In this document: positions 53,234-62,273 of the stretch, piece after piece | Numbering within the stretch: position 1 is the first letter of the stretch | Layout: each line of letters opens with the position of its first letter | Notes under the pieces: generated by a model | The model's input: only the letters and a program-made list of their open reading frames with translations | What the model was told of the DNA's origin: nothing | Database searches by the model: none | Position numbers and translations under genes: made by a program | NCBI GenBank assembly: GCA_002839825.1 | Contig: PGYU01000004.1 | Span: 100,042 to 164,041, forward strand | From: Ignavibacteriae bacterium HGW-Ignavibacteriae-1 | GTDB lineage: Bacteria; Bacteroidota; Ignavibacteria; Kapaibacteriales; UBA2268 | Direction of reading: 5' to 3' | DNA length: 64,000 nt

Positions 53234-53992
53234 TTGGAAGACGATTTTATCATAGAAGCACAAAATGTGACTGTCAGGTATGGTGAACTCACCGTATTGG
53301 AAGATGTCAATTTCAAAATTCGCAGAGGCGAAATTTTTGTCATTGTAGGTGGCAGTGGTTGTGGCAAATCAACTTTACTCAGGCAATTAATCGGATTGGA
53401 AGTGCCCACCGAAGGGCAAATTATGATTGAAGGCGAAAATCTGAGCGAGGCTTCAGCTGATGATTCATCATCAATTATGAAAAAATTTGGGATTCTTTTC
53501 CAATCCAATGGATTATTTGCTTCTATGACTATCGGCGAAAATGTAAAATTGGCGCTTGACAGTAATACTTCGCTTGATGAGGAAACTGCCGACAGAATCA
53601 TTGATATCAAGTTAAATTCTGTTGGCTTGCTTAATTACAAGAATTTTTATCCATCAGAAATAAGTGGTGGTATGCAAAAAAGAGCAGCTTTAGCCAGGGC
53701 GATGGCATTAGACCCCGATATACTGTTTTTTGACGAACCTTCGTCGGGATTAGACCCGCTAACAGCCTCGGCATTAGATAAGTTGATAATCGAATTGAAC
53801 GCAGGACTAAATACAACAATGGTAATCATTACACATGATTTGGCAAGCATTTTGAATATATCTCACAGAGTTTTGATGCTCGATAAAAGCGTCAAAGGAG
53901 TAATTACCGAAGGGAAACCTGATGAGTTACTAAATATGAAAGAGAATGAATTAGTTTATAATTTCTTTAATCGAATTCCGATGGAAGGGTAG
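53234..53992 (+). CDS. MlaF-type ABC transporter ATPase
   Basis: ABC ATPase of 252 residues partnering the MlaE-type permease. The Walker A is GGSGCGKST (about 39-47), the signature loop ISGGMQKRAALARA, and Walker B DILFFDEPSSGLDP, followed by an H-loop in TTMVIITHDLASIL. GMQKR in the signature is typical of Mla/Mce ATPases. Translation starts at TTG 53234, one base after the upstream stop, so coupling is likely. The operon order permease-ATPase-MCE protein matches the Mla system, with the solute-binding lipoprotein MlaC not seen here. Confidence 0.95.
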   Translation: MEDDFIIEAQNVTVRYGELTVLEDVNFKIRRGEIFVIVGGSGCGKSTLLRQLIGLEVPTEGQIMIEGENLSEASADDSSSIMKKFGILFQSNGLFASMTIGENVKLALDSNTSLDEETADRIIDIKLNSVGLLNYKNFYPSEISGGMQKRAALARAMALDPDILFFDEPSSGLDPLTASALDKLIIELNAGLNTTMVIITHDLASILNISHRVLMLDKSVKGVITEGKPDELLNMKENELVYNFFNRIPMEG

Positions 53993-53996
53993 TATC

Positions 53997-54968
53997 ATGG
54001 CAAAAAAAAGAAAAAAAACGTCCTCCGCATTTCTGATTGGACTTTTCGTAATTTTCGGAACAATACTGATGGCTGGTGCTATTATTTGGCTTGGCGCCGG
54101 TAAGTTTCTGAAAAAACAGATATACTTTGTGACATATTTTGAAACTTCTGTAGAAGGACTCGATATCGGTTCCGCAGTTAAATATCAGGGTGTGCCTGCC
54201 GGTCGAATCGTTAATATCGCTGTGGCTCCTGACGGGAGATTAGTAGAGGTGATAATGCAAATTAACGAAGGTATCGAAATCAACGATGCTTTACGTGTCC
54301 AACCGGCTATGTCAGGTATTGCAGGTGGCAGTTTCTTGCAATTGCATTATCCTACAGATGAAAAAATCGCTACCATATTCCCCGAAATTACTTTCGACCC
54401 ACCATACGAATATATCAGGTCGGCTCCTTCGAGTTTGGAAGAGATGTCTTTGGCAGCTCGGGAAGTAATGAATAACCTTAGTAAGCTCGACGTTGAAGGT
54501 ATTTCCTTGAATACTATTAAATTCTTGGAAGTTACCTCAGCATTTTTCGGGTCGGATGACATGAAACTTATGATGAAAAATTTTGCTCAAGCTTCATCAC
54601 GATTTGATAATATTTTGCAAGAGCTTGATGAATCCGCGGCAATTGACAATCTTACAAGAACTACAGAAGTATTTTACGAAACTTCTTTACAACTTAGTGA
54701 TGTTGTTGATAATCTTAACAATCAAATTACCGATGCACGGATTCCATATCACGTCGAGGGAATGTCTTTGCGTTTCGACTCAACTATGCAACATGCAAAT
54801 CAAATTATCGGAGTGGTTGGGTATCGTGCACAAACCTCAATTTTGACTTTGCAAGAGACTCTGAACGAATTCCGTCGCTCAAATAAAGATTTGCAAAATG
54901 TTCTAAGGGGGCTTTCGGACGACCCATCTTCTATATTTTTAACTGAACCACCTCCTAAGGAACGATGA
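53997..54968 (+). CDS. MlaD/MCE-domain protein
   Basis: Inner-membrane-anchored MCE protein (323 residues) with one N-terminal helix (SSAFLIGLFVIFGTILMAGAIIWLGAG, about 10-35) and a periplasmic MCE domain (VTYFETSVEGLDIGSAVKYQGVPAGRI, LRVQPAMSGIAGGSFLQL) that forms a lipid-conducting ring in relatives. The C-terminal ~150 residues are helical, with heptad-like repeats (IDNLTRTTEVFYETSLQLSDVVDNLN), consistent with a tube extending towards the outer membrane. It follows the ATPase by four bases and overlaps the M15-like gene by four, so all four are one operon. A lysine-rich start (MAKKRKKTS) orients it. Confidence 0.93.
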   Translation: MAKKRKKTSSAFLIGLFVIFGTILMAGAIIWLGAGKFLKKQIYFVTYFETSVEGLDIGSAVKYQGVPAGRIVNIAVAPDGRLVEVIMQINEGIEINDALRVQPAMSGIAGGSFLQLHYPTDEKIATIFPEITFDPPYEYIRSAPSSLEEMSLAAREVMNNLSKLDVEGISLNTIKFLEVTSAFFGSDDMKLMMKNFAQASSRFDNILQELDESAAIDNLTRTTEVFYETSLQLSDVVDNLNNQITDARIPYHVEGMSLRFDSTMQHANQIIGVVGYRAQTSILTLQETLNEFRRSNKDLQNVLRGLSDDPSSIFLTEPPPKER

Positions 54969-55558
54969 AAATAATTACTCTGTTACTCTCTGTTTTATTC
55001 CTTTCCGGAATGAATACTACGTCAATTAAAGATAGTTCGATGACCTTCGAGCAATCTATTGAAGGCACTAAAGCACCTAAAAGCATCATTGATTCGCTTG
55101 AAATTGTCAATGTTGAATATTATGATGCCGCCGGCAAATTACGCTCGGGGCAATTTGTCCTCAATATTGCGGTAGCTCAAGATGTGAAAGAAGCCTTTGA
55201 GATACTTAAAAAGACTAAATTCCCTGTTGCTAAAGCAATTCCGATTGTAGAATTTGCATGGGACGATAATGCTTCGATGAATGCAAATAATAGCTCAGCA
55301 TTCAATTACAGGTTCATAGCCGGCACAGAGCGGCTTTCGCACCATGCGACAGGAAGGGCGATTGATATCAACCCGATGCAAAATCCGGTAATTTACAGTG
55401 ACGGCAAAATCTCACCAAAGGGCGCTAAGTATAATCCCAAAGTCCCGGGAACTTTTACAGCTGATTGTGAGATAGTGAAATTCTTGAAATCTCGCGGGTG
55501 GCGATGGGGTGGAGATTGGACTTCATTCAAGGACTACCACCATTTCGACAAACCCTAA
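54965..55558 (+). CDS. M15-family peptidase (D-Ala-D-Ala carboxypeptidase-like)
   Basis: Exported protein of 197 residues with a short signal (about 1-15) and a zinc-peptidase domain of the M15C (VanY/L-Ala-D-Glu endopeptidase) type. Ligands are in ERLSHHATGRAIDINP (His127, Asp134) and the terminal DYHHFDKP (His193 with its neighbouring His), with WRWGGDWTSF supplying the substrate-groove Trp. It should trim peptidoglycan peptides in the periplasm. The four-base ATGA overlap with the MCE gene places it in the Mla-type operon, an association that joins outer-membrane lipid traffic with wall remodelling. It ends with a four-base overlap with the convergent YjbR gene. Confidence 0.9.
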   Translation: MKIITLLLSVLFLSGMNTTSIKDSSMTFEQSIEGTKAPKSIIDSLEIVNVEYYDAAGKLRSGQFVLNIAVAQDVKEAFEILKKTKFPVAKAIPIVEFAWDDNASMNANNSSAFNYRFIAGTERLSHHATGRAIDINPMQNPVIYSDGKISPKGAKYNPKVPGTFTADCEIVKFLKSRGWRWGGDWTSFKDYHHFDKP

Positions 55559-55911
55559 TTGCCGAGTATTTCGTCTCGTTGTTTCTTTTTCAAGCTCGCG
55601 AATATCAATTCGTACGAATGGTCTATGAGTTGGCGCATCAGTTCGTCATCCACTTCGCCGCCGGGTTCGACAGTATTCCAGAGCTTTTTATTCATGTGGT
55701 AGCCCGGAATGATATTACTATAACGTTCTCGGAGTTCGATTGCACGCTCGGGGTCGCATTTCAAGTTGACTGTAAAAGGGATTTTTACGACATCTGTAAT
55801 TGCGAATATTTTTCCTCCGACTCTCAAACATAAAGTAGTCTCGTCAAAAGGATAATCCTCAGTGGTACCTTTTTTGGCAAGGCAATATTCCCTCAATTCT
55901 GCAATATCCAT
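55555..55911 (-). CDS. MmcQ/YjbR-family DNA-binding-like protein
   Basis: A 118-residue cytoplasmic protein of the MmcQ/YjbR (CyaY-like fold) family: CLAKKGTTEDYPFDETTLCLRVGGKIFAI, VNLKCDPERAIELRERYSNIIPGYHMNKKLWNTV and LIDHSYELIFASLKKKQR are the usual segments (landmarks only). The role is not established; members are small and often called DNA-binding by structure alone. It is convergent with the M15 peptidase, with a four-base overlap at the stops, and its start is 4 bases from the stop codon of the rlpA-like gene upstream, so it could be read from the rlpA transcript. Confidence 0.93.
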   Translation of the reverse strand: MDIAELREYCLAKKGTTEDYPFDETTLCLRVGGKIFAITDVVKIPFTVNLKCDPERAIELRERYSNIIPGYHMNKKLWNTVEPGGEVDDELMRQLIDHSYELIFASLKKKQRDEILGN

Positions 55912-55915
55912 ATTT

Positions 55916-56365
55916 TTACTCCATTATTGTGATTTCTACTTCAATAACGCCGTCTCTAATCATATCCAATGCTTGAGCGGCAGCCTTAGACAAATCTATT
56001 ACTCGATTACCGGAAAATGGTCCTCTGTCGTTAATTTTCACCATTACACTTCTACCGTTTTTCAGATTTTTCACGTCTAAAATTGTACCGAAAGGTAGAG
56101 TTTTGTGGGCAGCTGTTAGTTTGTTCATATCAAAAACTTCGCCGCTTGCAGTTCGCTTCCCATGAAAAGCATCTGCATAATACGAGGCTTTGCCGTAAAA
56201 TACTTCACCTTTGCTCAAATTATCTTCATATCCCGCATTCCCGCTGTCCGAAAATCTGACCGATGACGAACAGCTAACAACGAAAGCACTCGAGATTATC
56301 AATAATATTAATTTGAAATTCCTGTTACAGTTGAGCATTTTCACATCATTTTGTTTAAAGTTCAT
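55916..56365 (-). CDS. RlpA-like septal-ring protein/lytic transglycosylase (lipoprotein)
   Basis: Lipoprotein of 149 residues with a lipobox VVSC and a DPBB-fold RlpA domain: [41 protein letters not shown] (landmark), with the catalytic-type Asp in [17 protein letters not shown] and the usual [10 protein letters not shown] and NDRGPF motifs. RlpA proteins cut naked glycan strands at the division septum. The SPOR domain present in many RlpA proteins is absent, so this is the short form. ATG codons at 56365 and 56338 both give a usable signal peptide; 56365 is listed. It is convergent with nothing; the next minus-strand gene is 70 bases upstream with its own terminator. Confidence 0.92.
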   Translation of the reverse strand: MNFKQNDVKMLNCNRNFKLILLIISSAFVVSCSSSVRFSDSGNAGYEDNLSKGEVFYGKASYYADAFHGKRTASGEVFDMNKLTAAHKTLPFGTILDVKNLKNGRSVMVKINDRGPFSGNRVIDLSKAAAQALDMIRDGVIEVEITIME

Positions 56366-56393
56366 AATGCTATATTAGCTCATATATCATGCC

Positions 56394-56430
56394 AAAAAAA
56401 AGAGGCTGCCCTTTTTGAGACAGCCTCGGA
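56394..56430 (-). terminator. rho-independent terminator after the 56435 T9SS gene
   Basis: On the minus strand GAGGCTGTC and GGCAGCCTC flank a loop of about eight bases, then a T-run (A-run at 56394-56401 on the plus strand). The stem is nearly the same as at 58899-58923. Confidence 0.85.
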
Positions 56431-56434
56431 AAAT

Positions 56435-58672
56435 CTACATTTTCACAAACATCTGCGTCCTGTTACCCATTCGAACATAATACACTCCACGAGGCAACGT
56501 CGAAACATCAATCCTTAAATTATCGCTCCCTGAGCCTGTCGAAGGGTGAGCGGTCAGGGCGGTCATTACACATTCACCCAATGTATTGAAAACTTTGATG
56601 TCTGCAACTTCATCAACCCCACGGTTAACCGTAGGGTTGATATCTACAGCTATTTCTATATATTCCGTTGCGGGATTGGGGTGAAGGGTAAAAGAAACAT
56701 CTTCCACGATTTCTTCTCCTACAGATGAAATCACTTTATCTAATTCATAAAGGTACAAAAACCTTGTGTCATTATCAATAGCTGCCAAGTATTTTTGGTC
56801 ATCAGATATTGTAAATGTCCAGTAAAGACCTTCGATAGAATCTATATGCATTCTATTGATAATATCATAAATGAATAAATGATGATACTGAACAACGCCC
56901 TTACCATAAACACCGGCAATGCAATAGCGTTTGTCCTTAGTAATAGAAAAATTTGTTATAAAATCAGATTTATGTATGGGGCAAAATGTTACTTGAGGTT
57001 TACTCACGCTACATATTTCGCTAATAGCCAAACATGATTCCCTGTTGTACTGTAAGCCTATAATCAAATCGTTACTTAAGAATTCATATTTGAAGCCAAC
57101 ACTACCCGTTGTCAGATTTTCACAAAAGAATGTTTTATTTGTTATATCACGAAAATTAAGAAATTCATTCTCGTTTAACTCATTATACTCTGATTCTACA
57201 AATGACAGATATTGGTTATTTGGAGAAAAACTCAAATTAAATTCATGAGAAAAATTGAATGAAAAAGAATCCACCATGCTATAATTCTCGGTTTCAAAAA
57301 CAAAGACCTTACCTGTTGAAGAATTTGAAAATGCAAGTAGTTTATCATCATCTGAAAATCTTGGATTCACATTCCCTTTTCCACTACTAAATTTTTCTAA
57401 ACTAATATGCTCATCTTTTTCTATGTCATAGACATTTAGATATGATTTATCTGTCGATGGATAATATTCTTGATATACATATTGAGTCATAGAATTGTTA
57501 TAGGTTAAAATAGAGCTATTTTGATATTCAACTATTTCGCCAGTTTGAATATCAATCTTAAATTCACCCCAGTCATAACTATGCAGATACTTATTATCCG
57601 GTGAAAAAGCCAATTTACCGTTGTCAATGTCAATTCCAAAATAAGCAGTTGTTTGATTATTGATAAAATCAAATCGTTCTATTGAGACATTAAAACTGCC
57701 AATTAATTCATGACTATCATCAAGAAATCCCACCCCATTATTATAATTCATTGCCAAAAAATCTCGCCCACTATGAACAATTCTATCTTCGTGAACATCG
57801 TAAATCATATAGTTCATATGAAATTCTGCAAAAAAGATGTATCTTTTTTTGTTTGATATATTGATTGAACCACCAAATTCATAATTGGGTATCCGCCTCT
57901 CAATAAGACCTGTTTGTAAACTGAATAAACCACATTCACCAAACATTTCACAATAGATTGTAGAATCATTCATGACATCAATTATATTTCCACTCACCAT
58001 TCTTCTTTCAAATAGTGGGAAATCAAGTTGAACTGAAATATCTTTAATAAATTCGGGATTATTCCACTTTCCAAATTCATATCTAAGCATAAAACCTGCA
58101 TATGTAATAACTAACAATTTATTATCTTTCGTAAAAACAATATCTCCTATATCGTCATCGGTTAGTGTCAATAAATTCAAGTCAATTTCTAAAGTGTGAA
58201 TTACTTCACGTGCTTCAACGTCAACTACTTTAATGTTATATTGCGGACTGTCAAAAGACTTAAATGATTTAAAGGCAAAATATTTCTTATCTTCAGAAAA
58301 AGTTGCAGAAAATATTCTATCATATGCAAATTTTTCTTCGATAAATAATTCTTCCCTGTCTTCACTAATATTGTAGTATCTAAATTGATCATCAGCTATA
58401 AAAATAATTTCATCGTCGTTCATAAATATGGCATCCGTGAACCCAAAAGAATACCCTTTATATAAAACGCGAGCTATAATTTTATTATTCCTACAATTAT
58501 ATATATCAAATCCTTGCCTATGACAAGCGACGACTTTAGTCCCATCATCCGATATAACAAAACTCTGATAATTCATCATTATGGGTATTTTCCATTTGTA
58601 TGCTTCCTTATCGAACGAAAAAGCTTCGTACGTGAAACTTACCAAAACAATCAGCAAAAGAACTCTAATCAT
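56435..58672 (-). CDS. T9SS-exported WD40-like propeller protein
   Basis: Exported protein of 745 residues with a signal peptide (about 1-19, ending YEAFS). The body is a run of beta-propeller segments (FVISDDGTKVVACHRQGFDIYN, KLAFSPDNKYLHSYDWG, RFSDDDKLLAFSNSSTGKVFVFE, NLSFSPNNQYLSFVE, FTISDDQKYLAAIDNDTRFLYLYE), enough for two propellers. The C-terminal sorting domain opens SFTLHPNPATEYIEIAV and ends GVYYVRMGNRTQMFVKM, very close to the sibling at 14104. Two palindromic elements lie in frame within it: 56612-56641 (INPTVNRGVD) and 56526-56550 (HPSTGSGS). Function beyond surface exposure is unknown. Confidence 0.87.
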   Translation of the reverse strand: MIRVLLLIVLVSFTYEAFSFDKEAYKWKIPIMMNYQSFVISDDGTKVVACHRQGFDIYNCRNNKIIARVLYKGYSFGFTDAIFMNDDEIIFIADDQFRYYNISEDREELFIEEKFAYDRIFSATFSEDKKYFAFKSFKSFDSPQYNIKVVDVEAREVIHTLEIDLNLLTLTDDDIGDIVFTKDNKLLVITYAGFMLRYEFGKWNNPEFIKDISVQLDFPLFERRMVSGNIIDVMNDSTIYCEMFGECGLFSLQTGLIERRIPNYEFGGSINISNKKRYIFFAEFHMNYMIYDVHEDRIVHSGRDFLAMNYNNGVGFLDDSHELIGSFNVSIERFDFINNQTTAYFGIDIDNGKLAFSPDNKYLHSYDWGEFKIDIQTGEIVEYQNSSILTYNNSMTQYVYQEYYPSTDKSYLNVYDIEKDEHISLEKFSSGKGNVNPRFSDDDKLLAFSNSSTGKVFVFETENYSMVDSFSFNFSHEFNLSFSPNNQYLSFVESEYNELNENEFLNFRDITNKTFFCENLTTGSVGFKYEFLSNDLIIGLQYNRESCLAISEICSVSKPQVTFCPIHKSDFITNFSITKDKRYCIAGVYGKGVVQYHHLFIYDIINRMHIDSIEGLYWTFTISDDQKYLAAIDNDTRFLYLYELDKVISSVGEEIVEDVSFTLHPNPATEYIEIAVDINPTVNRGVDEVADIKVFNTLGECVMTALTAHPSTGSGSDNLRIDVSTLPRGVYYVRMGNRTQMFVKM
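56526..56550. repeat. in-frame palindrome-like element in T9SS sorting domain (loop 2)
   Basis: A 25-bp palindrome-like element with core CCTGAGCCTGTCGAAGGG, read in frame as HPSTGSGS just before LRIDVSTL. The core is of the kind of dispersed repeat known from many bacterial genomes, recalled without a search. Confidence 0.75.
56612..56641. repeat. in-frame palindrome in T9SS sorting domain (loop 1)
   Basis: A 30-bp palindrome, half-site ATCAACCCYACGGTT, with a single mismatched pair (56620 with 56633). It is read as ten codons, INPTVNRGVD, between the EYIEIAV strand and the IKVFNTLGE strand, the same loop occupied by a different palindrome in the 14104 gene. Confidence 0.9.
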
Positions 58673-58891
58673 TGTTATAGCCTTTAGATTTGTAGAAAAT
58701 TTGTTATAATTTCTTCAAAGTGCTTTTATCACATAACTAACTTAAATAAAGTTTTCAACATGACCAAAAATATTTTCATAAAGGTTCATAATTCTTTCTC
58801 CCTCTCCTTCGGAGAGGGTCGGGGTGAGGTTTCTTGGGTTTTTGTCCTGAAATAAGTTGTCGAAAGCAAAGACAGTACGAAAAGATAACAC

Positions 58892-58923
58892 AAAAAAAGA
58901 GGCTGTCCTTTTGAGACAGCCTC
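58892..58923 (-). terminator. hairpin with T-run (orphan terminator-like element)
   Basis: Perfect 9-bp stem GAGGCTGTC/GACAGCCTC around a 7-base loop, with an A-run on its left that becomes a T-run on the minus strand. No minus-strand gene ends nearby, so it is either a relic or part of the repeat array. Its sequence is shared with the terminator at 56394. Confidence 0.7.
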
Positions 58924-59362
58924 AGAAAGACCCGAGACGTAAGGACAGGACAGCGTTCTGTTCAATATTTTCACGCTTTTAATTCATCCGATGACTTGAA
59001 CTATTCAGATGAATTGAATTTATTAAAGCTGTGGGACAGAAAGTGGGAGTCATCGGATGAATTAATCACATCTACAACGTCAACTTATCTTCACCCACGA
59101 ATAAATTCATGGGCTATGTTGTTTTCTTACCAATTCAAAACTTTGTGTCCTTTGCGTCTTCTTTGTGAACTTTGCGGTTAAATTGCATTAGTACGTCCTA
59201 AAATAATTTCGTAACACCCCCTAACCCCCTCTTGAAAGAGGGGGGATAAGACCGTTTTTTTCTTTCTCCCTCTCCTTCGGAGAGGGTCGGGGTGAGGTTT
59301 CTTGGGTTTTTGTCCTAAAATACCTTGTCGAAGCAAAGACAGTACGAAATGAAAAAACAAAA

Positions 59363-59394
59363 AAAAAGTTGCCCCGATTAAAGAGCAACTTTTA
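59363..59394 (-). terminator. rho-independent terminator after the 59415 T9SS gene
   Basis: On the minus strand AAAGTTGC and GCAACTTT arms enclose a 12-base loop, followed by a run of T residues, 21 bases after the stop codon. Confidence 0.85.
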
Positions 59395-59414
59395 AATTTA
59401 AGTACAGTGAACTT

Positions 59415-62054
59415 TTATTTACTTACTACGAATTTGCCGTTTATGCGTCCGCCACTATATTCAATCGTGAATATGTACAGACCGGGTACCAAATTCGAAG
59501 TGTTAATCTGTAAGCGGTTCTCGCCTGATTGGCTCGTGAAGTTGTCAATTTTTTGAATTTCACGTCCTAGCATATTGACAATCCTAATATTCGCGTTGAC
59601 AGCTTTGTCCATTTCGAATACTATGTAAGTCGCATCAATTGCAGGGTTAGGATATGCAAAAGTTTCTGTTTCGGAAGTAAAGTCTTCTACCGAAGTCGGG
59701 TCTAAAGTGCTGAATGTCCAAGTATTTGACCATGGTGCTGTTCCATCTTCGTTCCAAGCTCTAACTCTCCACCACAATTGCGTATCGTGCGGCATATCAT
59801 AGACAAGCTTTGAATTTTGCCAAATGCTTGAATTGCTATAGAACACAGTTCCATCGGCGAAGTTATTTGTAGTAGCGACTTGCAATTCATATCCAAATGC
59901 TCTATCTACTTCTGCCCAATTGAATGTGAAGAAATTAGGCAATCCGCTTGCATTATTTGCCGGCGCTGATAGCGTAACTTGGTCTTCAGGTGCAATGTCT
60001 TTAGTTCTAAATCTGAATTCACTTGACCATTCTCCTTGACCGCCCTTATTAATCGAAGCCACTCTCCAATAATAATTGGTGTAACGTTCGACAAAGGCTG
60101 CAATATTCATTTTTGTATCAATCAAAATGCTGTCAATTACAATCGAAATAAAATCAAAATCCAATGCTAATTGTACGCGATATAATTCAGCTTCGTCCTC
60201 TATTCTCCATACTAAATCATCATTAAATGGGACTTTGATTGCACCATTGACCGGTAATAAAAGCAAAGGCGCATTTGCGGGTTTGGTTCCGGTGCTGAAT
60301 CTGAAAATTTCTGACCACAGGCTTATTCCGTCGCTATTTATTGCTCTGACTTGCCAATAATACGTTGTTTCTTCCTCAAATTCTTCACCTGCAAAAGTGA
60401 AACTAGTCGAGTTGATATTATTAGATGTTTTGTAGATAACACTGAACAAGCTGTCCTTAGATACTCTAATTTGGTAGCTTAATGCATCTTCTACTACTTC
60501 CCAAGTGAAAATTGGATATATAGAAACGCTCGAACTGAAATTGTCCGGTTTGACCAATATAGGTGGCTGAATGAGAGTTTTGAACATATATGTATTAGAC
60601 CAATCGCCAACACAACTTCCCAAACGAGCTCTTACTTGCCAATAATAAACAGTATTGTTCTCAGGAAGGTTTATGGTCAAATTTGTTCCTGCTAAGAATG
60701 CTGTATCTACGATTGTAGTCGCGAATGTTGGGTCTGATGATACTCGAACGTCGAATAAATCCAATGCGGAGAGTTCTTCCCATTCTAAAGTTACTTCCAT
60801 TGGCAATCCAACTGCGCCATCAACAGGCGATACAAAATCCGGTTGGATTTGGGTAGTTCTAAATTTACGAGCTTCTGACCATAAGCCGTCATTGTTTGCG
60901 TCTTGTGGCTTAATTCTCCAATAATGTTCAGCCATCGGCAATTCCAATAGCACCGAAATTTCGGTAACATCAATATTTTCAATATCGAATAATATGTTAT
61001 TGAAATTTGCCGAATCAGCGATTTGAATTCTATATTTTGTAGCAGATTCGACTGCAGTCCATTTGAACAAATTATCAACCATCGAAACACATATTTCTTC
61101 ATTCAAAGGTGAAATCAAATTAGTGCTTTTATATGGAGTTTTGAATGAGAAATTATTTGTCCAATCACTCAAACATCCGTCAACGACTACCGCTATTCTC
61201 CAATAATATGTAGTATTGTAAACTTCGCCGATTGCAAAGCTAAAAGTTGTATCGGCTAAGTCAACAGTGTCAACTTCGGTTTCAGCAAAAGTTGGGCTTG
61301 TAGAAATCTGAAGAAGATAACTATCTGCATTTACCACAGATTTCCATTCCAATGTTGTTCCAAAAGGTAGTACCGGGAATTGGGCAGTACCGTATGAGAA
61401 GTTTTCTGGCAAAGATTGAATAGGCAAAGCAGTTTTTGTAGTAAATGTTCTAATCAACGACCATTCGCTCATACAAGTGCCCTTAAGTGATGACACTTGC
61501 CAAAAGTATTTTGTGTTGTAATTTGGCAACTTGATAGTAATTGTACTATCGGTAATATTGCTTTTGCTGTACACAATATTAGAAAAATTGGTATCGGATG
61601 CAATCCTGATATTGTAAAATTCTCCGCCATTTTTTGTCCAATTGAATTCTACATTCAAATCAGTACACAGAGTAACATTATCAGGGCTAACCAAATTTAC
61701 CGGAGCCGCTTTTGTATAGAAGGAAAATGGATTGGATGTGCCCATTCCACCACCGGAATAAACAGCCGTAACTCGCCACCAATAGCGTTTGTTCCAATCG
61801 TTCAAAATGACAGTCAACTCAGTTGAAGTCAAGTTGGGTTGATTAAGCACATATTCTTCAAAATCGGGGTCTTCGGAAATTTGGACTGTATAACTTTGTG
61901 CCAAGCTTGTTGGTTCCCATTTCAAATCAATTGACAAAGACTGGCAATTGTTGTTGTTAGTAGGAAGCAATAAGTTCGGAGGCACTTGAGAGTAAGCGTA
62001 ATGTTGCATCACAATAAATAGTAATGCCACTACAAGAGGTTTGAATATTTTCAT
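59415..62054 (-). CDS. T9SS-exported fibronectin type III repeat protein
   Basis: Exported protein of 879 residues from ATG 62054, signal peptide about 1-22 (ending HYAYS). The body consists of about eight fibronectin type III-like repeats of roughly 95 residues. Each has a start such as PxLLxPxN/SPxDxxxxxP, a W in the first strand, an ExxxYxIQIADxxxF segment, and a YYWRVRA core followed by GxWS. The last ~85 residues are a T9SS sorting domain (FAYPNPAIDATYIVFEM ... VNMLGREIQKIDNF ... LVPGLYIFTIEYSGGRINGKFVVS). Such surface FnIII proteins usually bind carbohydrates or neighbours. No palindromes occur in its sorting domain. Confidence 0.9.
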   Translation of the reverse strand: MKIFKPLVVALLFIVMQHYAYSQVPPNLLLPTNNNNCQSLSIDLKWEPTSLAQSYTVQISEDPDFEEYVLNQPNLTSTELTVILNDWNKRYWWRVTAVYSGGGMGTSNPFSFYTKAAPVNLVSPDNVTLCTDLNVEFNWTKNGGEFYNIRIASDTNFSNIVYSKSNITDSTITIKLPNYNTKYFWQVSSLKGTCMSEWSLIRTFTTKTALPIQSLPENFSYGTAQFPVLPFGTTLEWKSVVNADSYLLQISTSPTFAETEVDTVDLADTTFSFAIGEVYNTTYYWRIAVVVDGCLSDWTNNFSFKTPYKSTNLISPLNEEICVSMVDNLFKWTAVESATKYRIQIADSANFNNILFDIENIDVTEISVLLELPMAEHYWRIKPQDANNDGLWSEARKFRTTQIQPDFVSPVDGAVGLPMEVTLEWEELSALDLFDVRVSSDPTFATTIVDTAFLAGTNLTINLPENNTVYYWQVRARLGSCVGDWSNTYMFKTLIQPPILVKPDNFSSSVSIYPIFTWEVVEDALSYQIRVSKDSLFSVIYKTSNNINSTSFTFAGEEFEEETTYYWQVRAINSDGISLWSEIFRFSTGTKPANAPLLLLPVNGAIKVPFNDDLVWRIEDEAELYRVQLALDFDFISIVIDSILIDTKMNIAAFVERYTNYYWRVASINKGGQGEWSSEFRFRTKDIAPEDQVTLSAPANNASGLPNFFTFNWAEVDRAFGYELQVATTNNFADGTVFYSNSSIWQNSKLVYDMPHDTQLWWRVRAWNEDGTAPWSNTWTFSTLDPTSVEDFTSETETFAYPNPAIDATYIVFEMDKAVNANIRIVNMLGREIQKIDNFTSQSGENRLQINTSNLVPGLYIFTIEYSGGRINGKFVVSK

Positions 62055-62273
62055 TATTAACACCATAAAAATTTAAAATTTTTGTTTCATCTTCATTAAT
62101 ATACTAATAAACGTCAAAGTACACCCTTTTGTTACAAAAGAGCTTAAAATTAAAGACGAATAAGCGTGCCAAAAGATTGAAATGATGACTTCAAAAGTCG
62201 AAATTTGTTATAAAATTTCTTATATTGCATCTTTTGCAGCAAAATTGTTAATTATTGTTTTGGAGAATTACCC

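Larger units (their letters stand above)
58673..59414. repeat. 742-bp intergenic repeat array between two T9SS genes
   Basis: No gene is supported. Units: a CCCTCTCCTTCGGAGAGGG hairpin plus TCGGGGTGAGGTTTCTTGGG and a TCCTGAAATAAGTTGTCG tail, ending GCAAAGACAGTACGAAA, at 58792-58883; its direct repeat at 59260-59349; a GAGGCTGTC/GACAGCCTC hairpin at 58899-58923; a degenerate GGACAGAACGCTGTTC copy near 58941-58962; a long inverted repeat with 18-bp arms at 58979-58996 and 59048-59065; CCCACGAATAAATTCATGGG at about 59095-59114; GTGTCCTTTGCGTCTT...TTTGCGGTTAA near 59146-59180; a TCCTAAAATA tail with C/G hairpin at 59192-59246; and the terminator at 59363-59394. Confidence 0.88.

Noticed and set aside
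58786..59360. Small open frames within the repeat array between the two T9SS genes
   Set aside because: Their sequence is the dispersed repeat itself (for example HPDPLRRRGR-like text from the CTCTCCTTCGGAGAG unit) and lacks start signals.
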